This document shows, piece after piece, positions 50,760-61,342 of a DNA stretch of 64,000 nucleotides (the first letter of the stretch is position 1; each line of letters starts with the position of its first letter). The notes beneath the pieces are model-generated. The model was not told where the DNA came from and did no database searches. It worked only from the letters and a program-made list of their open reading frames with translations. The stretch is from Photorhabdus cinerea (GTDB lineage Bacteria; Pseudomonadota; Gammaproteobacteria; Enterobacterales; Enterobacteriaceae), in contig NZ_PUJW01000006.1 in assembly GCF_011189575.1 (NCBI RefSeq), positions 1-64,000 on the forward strand. The letters are read 5' to 3'. The position numbers and the translations under genes were made by a program.

Positions 50760-53174
50760 TTAGATATCAATATTGGCCGCTTTCAGGGCATTCTCTTCAA
50801 TAAATGCACGGCGAGGTTCAACAGCATCACCCATCAGGGTTGTAAACAGTTGATCAGTGGCAATAGCATCTTTTACTGTCACACGCATCATGCGGCGGGT
50901 TTCGGGGTTCATGGTTGTTTCCCATAACTGCTCAGGGTTCATTTCTCCCAGACCTTTGTAACGCTGTATGGACAGGCCACGACGTGATTCTTTGGTTAGC
51001 CAGTTCAGAGCCTGCTCAAAATCAGAGACAGGTTGGCGGCGTTCACCCCGCTCAATATAAGCGTTTTCTTCGATCAAATTGCTGAGTTTATCACCTAATT
51101 GAGTGATACGATGGTACTCACCACCATGGATAAAGTCGAAATCCAGTGGGTAATCAGTATCGACACCATGTGTACGAACACGCAGAACGGGTTCAAACAT
51201 TTGGCGTTCACGATTTTCATGGAGTTGATAGCTGTAGCTGCTGCCGTTTTGTTCCCGGTCATTCAGGCGAGCTACCAGCGTTTCAATCCACTCTTGAACT
51301 TTTGTTTCATCAGCTAGTGCTTCTTCAGTCAGCCTTGGGTGATAAATTAGGTTGTTCAGTAAACTTGCTGGATATAGACGTTCCATACGTTTAATGATTT
51401 TCTTGACACCATTAAACTCTGTCACCAGTTTTTCCAACGGTTCCCCTTTCAGGGCTGGTGTGTGATCGCTGGTGTAAAGTGATGCGCCATCTAAGGCAAT
51501 AGACAATTGGTACTCGTCCATGGCTTCATCATCTTTAATATACTGTTCCTGTTTGCCTTTTTTCACTTTATACAGAGGTGGCTGAGCTATAAACACGTGA
51601 CCACGTTCAATGATTTCTGGCATTTGACGATAGAAAAAAGTTAACAATAGAGTACGGATATGAGAACCATCAACGTCCGCATCTGTCATGATAATGATAC
51701 TGTGATAACGCAGCTTATCCGGGTTGTATTCGTCACGGCCAATACCACAACCCAATGCAGTGATCAGTGTTGCGACTTCCTGAGAAGAGAGCATTTTATC
51801 GAAACGCGCTTTTTCAACGTTTAGGATTTTACCTTTCAATGGCAAGATTGCCTGATTTTTGCGGTTACGGCCCTGTTTTGCAGAACCGCCCGCCGAGTCC
51901 CCTTCCACTAAGTAGAGTTCGGACAATGCCGGGTCACGTTCCTGACAATCAGCTAGTTTGCCTGGTAAGCCAGCCAGATCAAGAGCCCCTTTGCGGCGTG
52001 TCATTTCGCGTGCTTTACGGGCTGCTTCACGGGCACGAGCAGCATCAATAATTTTACTGACGACTGTTTTGGCGTCATTTGGGTTTTCCAGCAGATATTC
52101 CACCAGCTTCTCATTCATCAGTGTTTCAACTGCGGTTTTCACTTCGGAAGAGACTAGTTTATCTTTAGTCTGAGAAGAGAATTTTGGATCAGGTACTTTA
52201 ACGGAAATGACGGCGACTAAACCTTCACGGGCATCATCACCAGTAGCGCTGACTTTGGATTTCTTGTTGTACCCCTCTTTATCCATGTAGCTATTAAGGG
52301 TACGAGTCATCGCGGTACGGAAACCCACTAAGTGAGTACCGCCGTCACGTTGCGGGATGTTGTTGGTAAAGCAGTAAATATTTTCCTGGAAACCATCGTT
52401 CCATTGCAATGCGGCTTCAACACCGATGCCATCTTTTTCTGTAGAGAAATAGAAAACATTGGGATGGATTGGTGTTTTGTTTTTATTTAAGAATTCGACA
52501 AACGCCTTAATACCACCTTCATAATGGAAATGGTCTTCAATATTGGTGCGTTTATCAAGCAGGCGGATAGATACACCTGAGTTCAGAAAGGACAATTCAC
52601 GCAGACGTTTAGCCAGAATGTCGTGCTGGAATTCAGTGTTGTTACGGAAAGTATCCATGCTTGGCCAGAAGCGGACACGGGTACCTGTCTGTTCGGTTTC
52701 ACCAACAACTTTTAGTGGGCTTTGCGGCACACCAAGGTGATAAGTCTGTTCATGAACTTTGCCGTCACGGCGGATAATCAGTTCCAGCTTTTCAGACAAG
52801 GCGTTAACAACAGAAACCCCTACACCGTGCAGACCGCCGGAGACTTTATAAGAGTTATCATCGAATTTACCCCCCGCATGCAGCACAGTCATAATAACTT
52901 CGGCTGCTGAAACACCTTCTTCTTCGTGTATGCCGGTAGGAATACCGCGGCCATCATCCTGTACCGAGACTGAGTTATCGGCATGGATCGTGACGATAAC
53001 TTCACTACAGTGGCCTGCGAGGGCTTCGTCGATAGCGTTGTCGACAACCTCGAAGACCATGTGGTGTAAGCCGGTACCATCGTCTGTATCGCCGATATAC
53101 ATGCCCGGACGTTTACGAACCGCATCCAGCCCTTTTAATACCTTGATACTTGAGGAGTCATATGTATTCGACAT
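50760..53174 (-). CDS. gyrB: DNA gyrase subunit B
   Basis: 804 residues as in E. coli. ATPase GHKL domain with EVVDNAIDEALAGH, DDGRGIPTG and GGLHGVG; Toprim domain with EGDSAGGSAKQGR and the metal-binding DADVDGSHI. It introduces negative supercoils together with GyrA. The second of two in-frame starts (MSNTYDSSS) fits the family. Confidence 0.97.
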   Translation of the reverse strand: MSNTYDSSSIKVLKGLDAVRKRPGMYIGDTDDGTGLHHMVFEVVDNAIDEALAGHCSEVIVTIHADNSVSVQDDGRGIPTGIHEEEGVSAAEVIMTVLHAGGKFDDNSYKVSGGLHGVGVSVVNALSEKLELIIRRDGKVHEQTYHLGVPQSPLKVVGETEQTGTRVRFWPSMDTFRNNTEFQHDILAKRLRELSFLNSGVSIRLLDKRTNIEDHFHYEGGIKAFVEFLNKNKTPIHPNVFYFSTEKDGIGVEAALQWNDGFQENIYCFTNNIPQRDGGTHLVGFRTAMTRTLNSYMDKEGYNKKSKVSATGDDAREGLVAVISVKVPDPKFSSQTKDKLVSSEVKTAVETLMNEKLVEYLLENPNDAKTVVSKIIDAARAREAARKAREMTRRKGALDLAGLPGKLADCQERDPALSELYLVEGDSAGGSAKQGRNRKNQAILPLKGKILNVEKARFDKMLSSQEVATLITALGCGIGRDEYNPDKLRYHSIIIMTDADVDGSHIRTLLLTFFYRQMPEIIERGHVFIAQPPLYKVKKGKQEQYIKDDEAMDEYQLSIALDGASLYTSDHTPALKGEPLEKLVTEFNGVKKIIKRMERLYPASLLNNLIYHPRLTEEALADETKVQEWIETLVARLNDREQNGSSYSYQLHENRERQMFEPVLRVRTHGVDTDYPLDFDFIHGGEYHRITQLGDKLSNLIEENAYIERGERRQPVSDFEQALNWLTKESRRGLSIQRYKGLGEMNPEQLWETTMNPETRRMMRVTVKDAIATDQLFTTLMGDAVEPRRAFIEENALKAANIDI

Positions 53175-53193
53175 CAACGTTTCTCGCTCATTT

Positions 53194-54285
53194 TTAATCC
53201 TGTGGTTGAATCTCTATTTTGCCATTTTCCACGCGAAACATCCTGCTATTTCCATCAAGCATGTCTGTTACCTGGCCGGGATTTATCGCACTGACAAATA
53301 CCTGAGCTTGCGTGGATTTTAGACGTTCGGCCAGCAATTGACGGCGGCCGGCATCCAGTTCAGAGGCAAAATCATCAAGCAGATACAGACATTGTTGTCC
53401 GCTCTGTCGGGTGAAATATTCACCCTGTGCTAACCGCAGTGCGCACATCAATAATTTTAATTGACCGCGGGATAGCATATCTTCTACTGGCGTTCCTTCC
53501 GCACGGATGCGCAAATCAGCCTTATGCGGGCCGGAAGCCGTGTAGGTTAATGTTCTGTCACGCTCAAATTGGCGCTCCAGTAATTCAGCATAATCACTCT
53601 CTTTGTCCCACCCTTGTTGGAAAGAGAAGCGTAATATAAATTCAGGTAAAAACTGTTTACAGGTATCAGCAATACCTTGAGTGATGTGTGTCACATATTC
53701 AGTACGCCACTGGTTTATCTGGTTTGCCAGTGGCGCCAATTCCTGATCCCAGGGCCGTATCTGGCTGTAATGGGTGACTTGTCGTAGAGCTGCATTGCGT
53801 TGTTTAAGTAATCGTTTCAGGTTTACCCATGCGGAAAAAAAGCGTGGTTCATTGTGAAAACAACCCCAGTCAATAAAAGCTCTACGGTACTTTGGTCCGC
53901 CATTTAACAGGGTAAATCCTTCCGGGGTAATAAGCTGCATAGGTAGCATTTTGGCTAGTTCTGCAATTTTACCGCCATCGCTGCCGTCAATTCTGACTTT
54001 ACTATCGCCATTACGGTTTTTACTCAGACCGATAGACAATTCTCGTTCATTCTCTCGTTGTCCCAGTCGTCCATGTAGAACAAATTCATCACAGTCATGG
54101 CGGATTGCTCTCCCTGCCTGAATGCTACGAAAAGAACGTCCATGACCCAGCGTATAAATCGCTTCCAGTACACTGGTTTTGCCGCTGCCATTAGGCCCAA
54201 CCAGAAAATTAAATCCGGGAGCTAGAGGCAAATCTGCATCAGCGATATTACGAAAATCGCGGATAAGTAAACGCGTAAGAGTCAT
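53194..54285 (-). CDS. recF: Recombination and gap repair protein RecF
   Basis: 363 residues (E. coli 357). SMC-like ATPase with Walker A GPNGSGKT at residues 30-37, signature near LSRGQLKLL and Walker B LYLLDDFASELD. It loads RecA at single-strand gaps with RecO and RecR. Between dnaN and gyrB in the canonical order. Confidence 0.97.
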   Translation of the reverse strand: MTLTRLLIRDFRNIADADLPLAPGFNFLVGPNGSGKTSVLEAIYTLGHGRSFRSIQAGRAIRHDCDEFVLHGRLGQRENERELSIGLSKNRNGDSKVRIDGSDGGKIAELAKMLPMQLITPEGFTLLNGGPKYRRAFIDWGCFHNEPRFFSAWVNLKRLLKQRNAALRQVTHYSQIRPWDQELAPLANQINQWRTEYVTHITQGIADTCKQFLPEFILRFSFQQGWDKESDYAELLERQFERDRTLTYTASGPHKADLRIRAEGTPVEDMLSRGQLKLLMCALRLAQGEYFTRQSGQQCLYLLDDFASELDAGRRQLLAERLKSTQAQVFVSAINPGQVTDMLDGNSRMFRVENGKIEIQPQD

Positions 54286-54306
54286 ATACCTGAAATGTAG
54301 ATCCTG

Positions 54307-55407
54307 TTACAGGCGCATTGGCATCACGACATAAGCCGCATTGTGACTGGCACAGTCTTCTATCTGAACACTGGAAATAGCATCGGTCAGCAGTAAACGA
54401 ACCTCTTCACATCTTAATGTGTTGAGTACATCCAGGACATAACTGACGTTAAAACCTATTTCCATTTCAGTACCCTGATAACTAACATCTACAATCTCTT
54501 CAGCTTCTTCTTGTTCAGGGTTATTTGCTGTGATTTTCAGCTGGTTTTTACTGAAATAGAGGCGAACTCCACGGAATTTCTCATTAGAAAGAATGGCAGC
54601 GCGTGAAAAAGCCTGTTTCAACATATCACAACTGGCTTCCAGGGTTTTATCTGGGTTTTTCGGTAATACGCGGCGATAATCAGGGAAACGCCCATCCACC
54701 AGTTTAGAGGTGAAAATAAAATCGCCGACATGGGCACGAATATTGTTACTACCGATTTGTAACTGTAGCGGAGTATCGCCGCCGTCCAGCAGTCTCATCA
54801 GCTCAATAACGCCTTTACGTGGCACGATTACCGAATGGGAAGGCAGGTTTTGACCGATTCCCATAGAACAGACTGCCAGACGGTGACCATCCGTTGCCAC
54901 TGTACGCAATTCTTCGCCTTCGGTTTCAAACAACATACCGTTGAGGTAATAGCGGACATCCTGATGAGCCATAGAGAACTGAGTCGATTCAATGAGACGT
55001 TTCAGTGTGGCTTGTGGCAGTGAAAATTCAACTTCACTTTGCCAGTCATCAAGATTTGGAAAATCAGCAGCAGGCAATGTGGAAAGCGAGAAGCGGCTGC
55101 GACCAGAGCGCACTAACAGGCGGTCACCATCCAGTTCCACACTGATTTCGGCACCATCCGGCAAACCGCGCCAGATATCAAAGAACTTACGGGCCGGTAC
55201 AGTGGTTGCACCTTCTTCGTGTGGTAATGAAAGCGTGACACGTGCCATCATTTCCATTTCTAAATCTGTACCGGTCAACAACAGAGAACTTTCTGTTACC
55301 TGTAGTAATAAATTACCAAGAATGGGCAGAGTAGGACGCCCACTCAGAGGGCTACTGACCTGTTGCAGTGGTTTTAGTAATTGCTCACGTTCAATGATAA
55401 ATTTCAT
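54307..55407 (-). CDS. dnaN: DNA polymerase III sliding clamp
   Basis: Beta clamp, 366 residues as in E. coli. Starts MKFIIEREQLLKPLQQVSSPL and ends with the hydrophobic-pocket segment YVVMPMRL. It forms the ring dimer tethering polymerase III and takes part in DnaA inactivation with Hda. It follows dnaA by four bases. Confidence 0.98.
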   Translation of the reverse strand: MKFIIEREQLLKPLQQVSSPLSGRPTLPILGNLLLQVTESSLLLTGTDLEMEMMARVTLSLPHEEGATTVPARKFFDIWRGLPDGAEISVELDGDRLLVRSGRSRFSLSTLPAADFPNLDDWQSEVEFSLPQATLKRLIESTQFSMAHQDVRYYLNGMLFETEGEELRTVATDGHRLAVCSMGIGQNLPSHSVIVPRKGVIELMRLLDGGDTPLQLQIGSNNIRAHVGDFIFTSKLVDGRFPDYRRVLPKNPDKTLEASCDMLKQAFSRAAILSNEKFRGVRLYFSKNQLKITANNPEQEEAEEIVDVSYQGTEMEIGFNVSYVLDVLNTLRCEEVRLLLTDAISSVQIEDCASHNAAYVVMPMRL

Positions 55408-55411
55408 AGCG

Positions 55412-56800
55412 CTAGGAAGACAATGTTCTGATTAAGTTAGAAAAATCCTCTTTGATGTCGTGACTTTCTTCGCGCAGTTGTTCTATTTTACGACAAGCAT
55501 GCAGCACAGTTGTATGGTCACGTCCACCAAAGGCATCCCCGATTTCAGGCAAGCTGTGATTGGTTAACTCTTTTGCCAGCGCCATTGCCATTTGCCTTGG
55601 ACGGGCAACGGAGCGAGAACGCCGTTTAGAAAGTAAATCGGCCACCTTGATCTTATAATACTCAGCAACCGTTTTCTGAATATTATCAATAGTCACCAGT
55701 TTTTCCTGTAGGGCTAACAAGTCACGTAATGCTTCACGTACAAAATCAATGGTAATCGCTCGACCGGTAAAATTGGCATTGGCTATTACCCGGTTCAATG
55801 CACCTTCGAGTTCACGAACATTAGAACGCAGGCGTTTAGCGATAAAGAAAGCGACTTCTCCTGGCAACTGAATTTCGTTCTCGTCGGCTTTTTTCATCAA
55901 AATAGCGACACGAGTTTCCAGTTCAGGTGGTTCAATAGCGACAGTTAAACCCCAGCCAAAACGGGATTTTAACCGATCTTCTACTCCATTTATCTCTTTT
56001 GGATAGCGATCTGATGTCAGAATAATCTGTTGATTACCTTCTAGTAATGCATTAAATGTATGAAAGAACTCTTCCTGAGAACGTTCTTTATTGGCAAAAA
56101 ACTGAATATCATCGATCAGCAATGCATCGACAGAGCGGTAATAGCGTTTGAAGTCTTCTATTGCATTGTTTTGTAATGCTTTGACCATATCTTGGACAAA
56201 ACGTTCAGAATGCATATAAACCACTTTGGCATTTGCCTTACGTGCCATAATACTGTTACCTACAGCATGTAACAGGTGAGTTTTACCCAAGCCAGTACCA
56301 CCATAAAGAAACAGTGGGTTATAAGCACCACCGGGGTTATCTGCTACCTGTCTTGCGGCAGCTCGGGCAAGCTGGTTGGATTTACCTTCAACAAAGTTGT
56401 CAAAAGTATGTTTTGGATTAACGTTAGAGCGATAGGATAGCTCTGGTTGTACCGCAGTATTATCCCAACTGGGACGTACTGATGTGTTCTGTGGTGCAAG
56501 TGTAACCGGTGCATGAGCAACAACCCTTTGCGGCGGGCTGTTGCTTTGTGAAACAGGTTTATTGCCAACTTCGAAACGTAATAACGGTACTTCTGCTCCA
56601 CAGAAGTCATTCAACAATCCATTGATATTGTTGATATACTTTTCTCTGACCCAGTCCAAAACAAACCGGTTAGGAGCATAAAGTGCCAGAGTGTTACCGC
56701 TTAGCTCTGCCTGAAGGGGGCGTATCCACATACTGAATTCTGTGGCAGGTAATTCATCCTGCAATCGGGCAAGACATTGCTGCCAAAGCGAAAGTGACAC
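55412..56800 (-). CDS. dnaA: Replication initiator DnaA
   Basis: 462 residues from the GTG at 56798-56800, which follows AGGGGAG and gives the family start VSLSLWQQCLARLQDELP; the longer frame upstream is not supported. Domain III AAA+ has Walker A GGTGLGKTH and Walker B LLIDDIQF; domain IV has the DNA-binding signature GGRDHTTVLHACRKI. It binds the DnaA boxes at oriC, about 43 kb away. Confidence 0.97.
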   Translation of the reverse strand: MSLSLWQQCLARLQDELPATEFSMWIRPLQAELSGNTLALYAPNRFVLDWVREKYINNINGLLNDFCGAEVPLLRFEVGNKPVSQSNSPPQRVVAHAPVTLAPQNTSVRPSWDNTAVQPELSYRSNVNPKHTFDNFVEGKSNQLARAAARQVADNPGGAYNPLFLYGGTGLGKTHLLHAVGNSIMARKANAKVVYMHSERFVQDMVKALQNNAIEDFKRYYRSVDALLIDDIQFFANKERSQEEFFHTFNALLEGNQQIILTSDRYPKEINGVEDRLKSRFGWGLTVAIEPPELETRVAILMKKADENEIQLPGEVAFFIAKRLRSNVRELEGALNRVIANANFTGRAITIDFVREALRDLLALQEKLVTIDNIQKTVAEYYKIKVADLLSKRRSRSVARPRQMAMALAKELTNHSLPEIGDAFGGRDHTTVLHACRKIEQLREESHDIKEDFSNLIRTLSS

Positions 56801-56939
56801 GGCGGACTCCCCTAAAACAAGGCCAATTGACAATTAAAAAAATCGGAGTGGTTAGCTCATTTATTGTATTGGGTTCAAAACAACGATTCCTTCAGGGCAA
56901 AGGAAGGATCAATTGTCATGCTTGTGGCGATTTTTAATG

Positions 56940-57060
56940 TTATCGCTCCCCAATGATCCTTAGATAAGATCTGGATCATGACGCGGGATCATAGCGCAAA
57001 AGGCGATACAGATCTCCATTCTTTTACACAGTTTAAGCGCTTTTTATCCACAGGGGAAAA
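56940..57060. promoter_or_regulatory. dnaA-rpmH control region with DnaA box
   Basis: The 695-base dnaA-rpmH gap holds several GATC sites (for example 56954, 56968, 56975, 56987) and a perfect DnaA box TTATCCACA at 57044-57052, which suits autoregulation and Dam-linked control of dnaA. No coding gene is convincing between 56801 and 57495. Confidence 0.65.
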
Positions 57061-57199
57061 TTACCTGTGAAATAAAGGGTTGTGAAGGCGCTTAAATATG
57101 GTCATTGCATATCTCAAATAAGGATCGATGATAAATCAATATTTAAGACAAATATTGAACTGAGGATCATAACAGAGAATGAAGATCAGGTGGTGATCA

Positions 57200-57227
57200 T
57201 TGCGCTTTACTGAGCAGTCCGTATAAT
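57200..57227 (+). promoter_or_regulatory. rpmH promoter
   Basis: TTGCGC (57200-57205) and TATAAT (57222-57227) with a 16-base spacer; resembles the E. coli rpmH promoter. The leader to rpmH is then about 260 bases long. Confidence 0.75.
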
Positions 57228-57495
57228 ACTGGACCCTGCGTGCATTGCCAGAGTTTTTTGCCGGTAGTGGCTGGTGAGAGGTTCCTGTGTAAGCATTGGC
57301 AGGTTGTCGGTAAACATTCAACTCAGTAGAAAAGCCGGTCGGCCTGTGTCATGTTTAATTGACTCAGAGCTGTACATTTTATTACAATCCCGCTTCTTTT
57401 ATATTGATGTTGCGATTGAGGCGTCAGTGTCTACTTCTCACTGGCTGCTAACGCGTTTACTGAATCAGTAATAATTTTATTAGGTAGAAATCGCT

Positions 57496-57636
57496 ATGAA
57501 ACGCACTTTCCAACCGTCCGTATTGAAGCGTAACCGTTCTCACGGCTTCCGCTCTCGTATGGCCACTAAAAATGGTCGTCAGGTTCTGGCTCGCCGTCGT
57601 GCAAAAGGCCGTGCTCGTCTGACCGTTTCTAAGTAA
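57496..57636 (+). CDS. rpmH: Ribosomal protein L34
   Basis: 46 residues, strongly basic: MKRTFQPSVLKRNRSHGFRS and ARRRAKGRARLTVSK. Identical in length to E. coli L34. First gene of the rpmH-rnpA-yidD-yidC-mnmE series. Confidence 0.98.
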   Translation: MKRTFQPSVLKRNRSHGFRSRMATKNGRQVLARRRAKGRARLTVSK

Positions 57637-57652
57637 TAAAGCTAACCATCTA

Positions 57653-58012
57653 GTGGTTACGCTCGCTTTTCCGAGGGAGTTACGCTTGTTAACTCCCAAG
57701 CATTTCACTTATGTTTTCCAGCAACCCCAACGGGCAAGTTCACCAGAGATTACTATCCTTGGTCGCCTTAATGAGCTGGGGCATCCCCGCATCGGTCTTA
57801 CCATAGCCAAGAAAAATGTTAAACGTGCTCATGAGCGTAACCGAATTAAACGGTTGGCCCGTGAAAGTTTCCGTTTGAACCAACATAGTCTGCCTCCTAT
57901 GGATTTTGTGGTATTGGTTAGGAAAGGGGTTTCTGAACTTGATAACCGTGAATTAACGGAAGCTTTGGGTAAATTATGGCGTCGTCACTGTCGCTTGGTT
58001 CGCGCCTCCTGA
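57653..58012 (+). CDS. rnpA: Ribonuclease P protein component
   Basis: 119 residues, as in E. coli; binds RNase P RNA for tRNA 5' processing. The signature KKNVKRAHERNRIKRLARESFR is present. It starts with GTG (MVTLAFPRELRLLTPKHF). Overlaps yidD by 37 bases. Confidence 0.96.
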   Translation: MVTLAFPRELRLLTPKHFTYVFQQPQRASSPEITILGRLNELGHPRIGLTIAKKNVKRAHERNRIKRLARESFRLNQHSLPPMDFVVLVRKGVSELDNRELTEALGKLWRRHCRLVRAS

Positions 58013-58236
58013 TCGGATTAATCCGTGGATATCAGTTGGTGATAAGCCCGCTGCTGGGACCCCGTTGTCGTTTTAATCCTACATGTTCTCAGTATGGCAT
58101 TGAGGCATTGAGCAGGTTTGGAATGATAAAAGGCGGTTGGTTAACAGTGAAACGCATATTAAAATGCCACCCTTTACACGAAGGTGGTGATGATCCCGTC
58201 CCACCTAGAAAAAACAACGATAATAGAGAACACTAA
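57976..58236 (+). CDS. yidD: Membrane insertion factor YidD
   Basis: 86 residues. Conserved LIRGYQLVISPLLGPRCRFNPTCSQYG and KRILKCHPLHEGGDDPVP with three cysteines and an N-terminal amphipathic helix. It helps YidC insert proteins. It starts within rnpA and ends two bases before yidC, as in E. coli. Confidence 0.95.
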   Translation: MASSLSLGSRLLIGLIRGYQLVISPLLGPRCRFNPTCSQYGIEALSRFGMIKGGWLTVKRILKCHPLHEGGDDPVPPRKNNDNREH

Positions 58237-58238
58237 CG

Positions 58239-59879
58239 ATGGATTCGCAACGCAATCTCCTTCTCATCGCTTTGCTGTTCGTTTCTTTCTTGGTCTGGCA
58301 AGCATGGGAAGCAGATAAAAATCCGCAACCAACTACAGTACAGGCCACGCAACAAACGGATATGCCGAGTGGTGAGAATCAGGCAGTGCCAGGCAGCGGG
58401 AAAGGTAAACTGATCACGGTTAAAACTGATGTGCTCTCTTTGACCATCAATACTCGTGGCGGTGATATTGAAGAGGCTGATTTATTAGCCTACCCTGATA
58501 CTTTGGGTTCAGACCAGCCATTTAAATTGCTGGAGACAACACCTGCTTTCACTTATCAGGCGCAAAGTGGGTTGACCGGTAAAGATGGCCCGGATAACCC
58601 GACGAATAGTGAGCGTCCGCTGTATACCACAGCACAGGATAGCTATGTCTTGGCTAATGGACAGGGTGAATTACGTATCCCGATGAATTTCGTCTCTAAA
58701 GATGGCGTTGTTTATGTTAAAACATTTGTCCTGAAACGTGGTGAATATGCGATTAATGTGGATTATCGTATTCACAACACGACAGAAAAACCGTTACAGA
58801 TGACCTTCTTTGGTCAATTGAAACAGAATGTTGAACTGCCAAAACATCGTGATACGGGTAGCAGTAACTTTGCACTGCATACTTATCGTGGTGCGGCTTA
58901 TTCTTCAGGCGATAACAAATATAAAAAACACAGTTTCAGCGATATTGAAAGTGAACCTTTATCTGTCACCACCAAAGGCGGTTGGGTTGCAATGTTGCAG
59001 CAATATTTTGCTACGGCATGGGTTCCAGCAGCTAATGAAACCAGCACCTTCTATACTACTTCATTAGGTAAAGAGATGGCTGCGATTGGTTATAAGAGTG
59101 CGCCAATTTCTGTTGCAGCTAATAGTGAAAAAACGGTTTCTTCTACGCTGTGGATTGGTCCAGAAATTCAGGATGAAATGGCGGCAGTGGCGCCTCATCT
59201 GGATCTATCTGTGGATTATGGCTGGTTATGGTTTATCTCTCAGCCATTATTTAAGCTGCTGAAATTCCTGCATGGTTTTATTGGTAACTGGGGCTTCTCC
59301 ATTATCGTTATTACCTTTATCGTGCGTGGTATCATGTATCCGCTGACCAAAGCGCAATACACCTCAATGGCGAAAATGCGTCTGTTGCAGCCTAAATTAG
59401 CGGCTATGCGTGAACGTATTGGTGATGATAAACAGCGCATGAGCCAGGAAATGATGGCGCTGTATAAAGCAGAGAAAGTGAACCCACTAGGAGGTTGTTT
59501 GCCTCTGTTGATCCAGATGCCAATCTTCCTTGCTCTGTATTACATGTTGATGGGTTCTGTTGAATTGCGTCATGCGCCATTCGCTGGTTGGATCAATGAC
59601 TTGTCTGCACAAGATCCTTATTACATCCTGCCATTGTTGATGGGTGTGACGATGTTTGTCATCCAGAAAATGTCTCCGACGACCATCACTGATCCGATGC
59701 AGCAGAAGATTATGACCTACATGCCTGTCATGTTCACCATCTTCTTCTTGTGGTTCCCATCAGGTCTGGTTCTGTATTATATCGTCAGTAACCTGGTGAC
59801 AATTATTCAGCAGCAGCTGATTTATCGCGGGTTGGAAAAACGTGGTCTACATAGCCGCGAGAAGAAGCCAGCGAAATAA
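58239..59879 (+). CDS. yidC: Membrane protein insertase YidC
   Basis: 546 residues (E. coli 548). One N-terminal helix (RNLLLIALLFVSFLVWQAWE), a large periplasmic domain of about 300 residues, then five membrane helices with the conserved groove arginine in FIVRGIMYPLTKAQYTSMAKM and the GGCLPLLIQMPIFLALYYML segment. Confidence 0.97.
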   Translation: MDSQRNLLLIALLFVSFLVWQAWEADKNPQPTTVQATQQTDMPSGENQAVPGSGKGKLITVKTDVLSLTINTRGGDIEEADLLAYPDTLGSDQPFKLLETTPAFTYQAQSGLTGKDGPDNPTNSERPLYTTAQDSYVLANGQGELRIPMNFVSKDGVVYVKTFVLKRGEYAINVDYRIHNTTEKPLQMTFFGQLKQNVELPKHRDTGSSNFALHTYRGAAYSSGDNKYKKHSFSDIESEPLSVTTKGGWVAMLQQYFATAWVPAANETSTFYTTSLGKEMAAIGYKSAPISVAANSEKTVSSTLWIGPEIQDEMAAVAPHLDLSVDYGWLWFISQPLFKLLKFLHGFIGNWGFSIIVITFIVRGIMYPLTKAQYTSMAKMRLLQPKLAAMRERIGDDKQRMSQEMMALYKAEKVNPLGGCLPLLIQMPIFLALYYMLMGSVELRHAPFAGWINDLSAQDPYYILPLLMGVTMFVIQKMSPTTITDPMQQKIMTYMPVMFTIFFLWFPSGLVLYYIVSNLVTIIQQQLIYRGLEKRGLHSREKKPAK

Positions 59880-59922
59880 AAATAGCTTCAACCAGTAATT
59901 CATTCTGGTAGTTGTAACATAA

Positions 59923-59942
59923 AAGGCGGTCATTGGCCGCCT
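59923..59942 (+). other. Hairpin between yidC and mnmE
   Basis: AAGGCGG and CCGCCTT with a six-base loop, without a proper T run. It could attenuate transcription or mark an RNA processing point. Confidence 0.45.
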
Positions 59943-59977
59943 TAACTATTTGAGTTAAAAGTAAAAGGGAGATAACC

Positions 59978-61342
59978 ATGAATACCACCGATACGATAGT
60001 CGCTCAGGCTACCCCACCAGGACGGGGTGGTGTTGGCATCTTACGTGTTTCTGGCCCGAAAGCAGCACAAGTGGCTGAGGTGGTATTAGGTAAGTTACCC
60101 AAGCCCCGTTATGCAGATTATCTGCCATTTCGTGATGTAGATAATCGGGTACTCGATCAGGGAATTGCGATTTACTTTCCGGGACCTAATTCCTTTACTG
60201 GAGAAGATGTACTGGAGCTTCAGGGGCACGGTGGACCGGTTATTCTTGATTTACTGTTGAAACGCATTCTAACTCTGCCTGGTGTACGCATCGCTAATCC
60301 TGGTGAGTTTTCTGAACGTGCTTTTCTTAATGACAAACTGGATTTGGCTCAGGCGGAAGCCATTGCTGACTTGATTGATGCAAGTTCTGAGCAGGCTGCC
60401 CGTTCAGCGATGAATTCCTTACAGGGCGCTTTTTCTACCCAAGTTCATCAGATGGTGGAAGCACTTACTCACTTGAGAATCTATGTAGAAGCTGCGATTG
60501 ATTTTCCTGATGAAGAGATCGACTTCCTTTCTGATGGGAAAATTGAAGCTAGTCTGGATAACGTCATTGCTGAACTTGATCGTGTACGTTCTCAGGCTCG
60601 CCAAGGCAGCCTTTTACGTGAAGGGATGAAAGTTGTTATTGCTGGCCGGCCTAATGCTGGGAAATCGAGCTTGCTTAATGCATTGGCAGGTCGTGAAGCT
60701 GCGATCGTTACCGATATTGCGGGTACAACCCGTGATGTGTTGCGTGAACATATCCATATTGATGGTATGCCATTGCATATCATTGATACTGCGGGTTTGC
60801 GTGAAGCCAGTGATGAAGTGGAACGTATTGGTATTGAACGAGCATGGCAGGAAATTGAACAGGCTGATCGCGTACTGTTCATGGTAGACAGTACGACAAC
60901 CGATGCGATTGAGCCAGCAGAAATCTGGCCTGAATTTATGGCTCGTTTGCCAGAATCACTTCCTATCACTGTTGTCCGTAATAAAACGGATATGACCAAT
61001 GAAAAAACGGCTATTACTCAAGTAAGTGGTTACTCACTAATCCGTCTTTCTGCTCGTAGCGGTGAAGGAATAGATTTACTGCGTGATCACCTAAAAGAAA
61101 CTATGGGTTTCAACAGCAATACGGAAGGTGGTTTCCTGGCACGTCGTCGTCATTTACAGGCATTAAATACCGCAGCAGAGCATTTACAACAAGGCCATGA
61201 ACAACTGGTGGTTGCCCGCTCTGGTGAATTGTTGGCAGAGGAGCTGCGTTTGGCACAACAAGCACTGAGTGAGATCACGGGTGAATTCACTTCCGATGAT
61301 TTGCTCGGAAGGATTTTTTCGAGTTTTTGTATTGGGAAATGA
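59978..61342 (+). CDS. mnmE: tRNA modification GTPase MnmE
   Basis: 454 residues as in E. coli; partner of MnmG. N-terminal tetrahydrofolate-binding domain (DTIVAQATPPGRGGVGILRVSG), central G domain with GRPNAGKSS, DTAGLRE and NKTD, and the C-terminal CIGK whose cysteine is conserved. Confidence 0.97.
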   Translation: MNTTDTIVAQATPPGRGGVGILRVSGPKAAQVAEVVLGKLPKPRYADYLPFRDVDNRVLDQGIAIYFPGPNSFTGEDVLELQGHGGPVILDLLLKRILTLPGVRIANPGEFSERAFLNDKLDLAQAEAIADLIDASSEQAARSAMNSLQGAFSTQVHQMVEALTHLRIYVEAAIDFPDEEIDFLSDGKIEASLDNVIAELDRVRSQARQGSLLREGMKVVIAGRPNAGKSSLLNALAGREAAIVTDIAGTTRDVLREHIHIDGMPLHIIDTAGLREASDEVERIGIERAWQEIEQADRVLFMVDSTTTDAIEPAEIWPEFMARLPESLPITVVRNKTDMTNEKTAITQVSGYSLIRLSARSGEGIDLLRDHLKETMGFNSNTEGGFLARRRHLQALNTAAEHLQQGHEQLVVARSGELLAEELRLAQQALSEITGEFTSDDLLGRIFSSFCIGK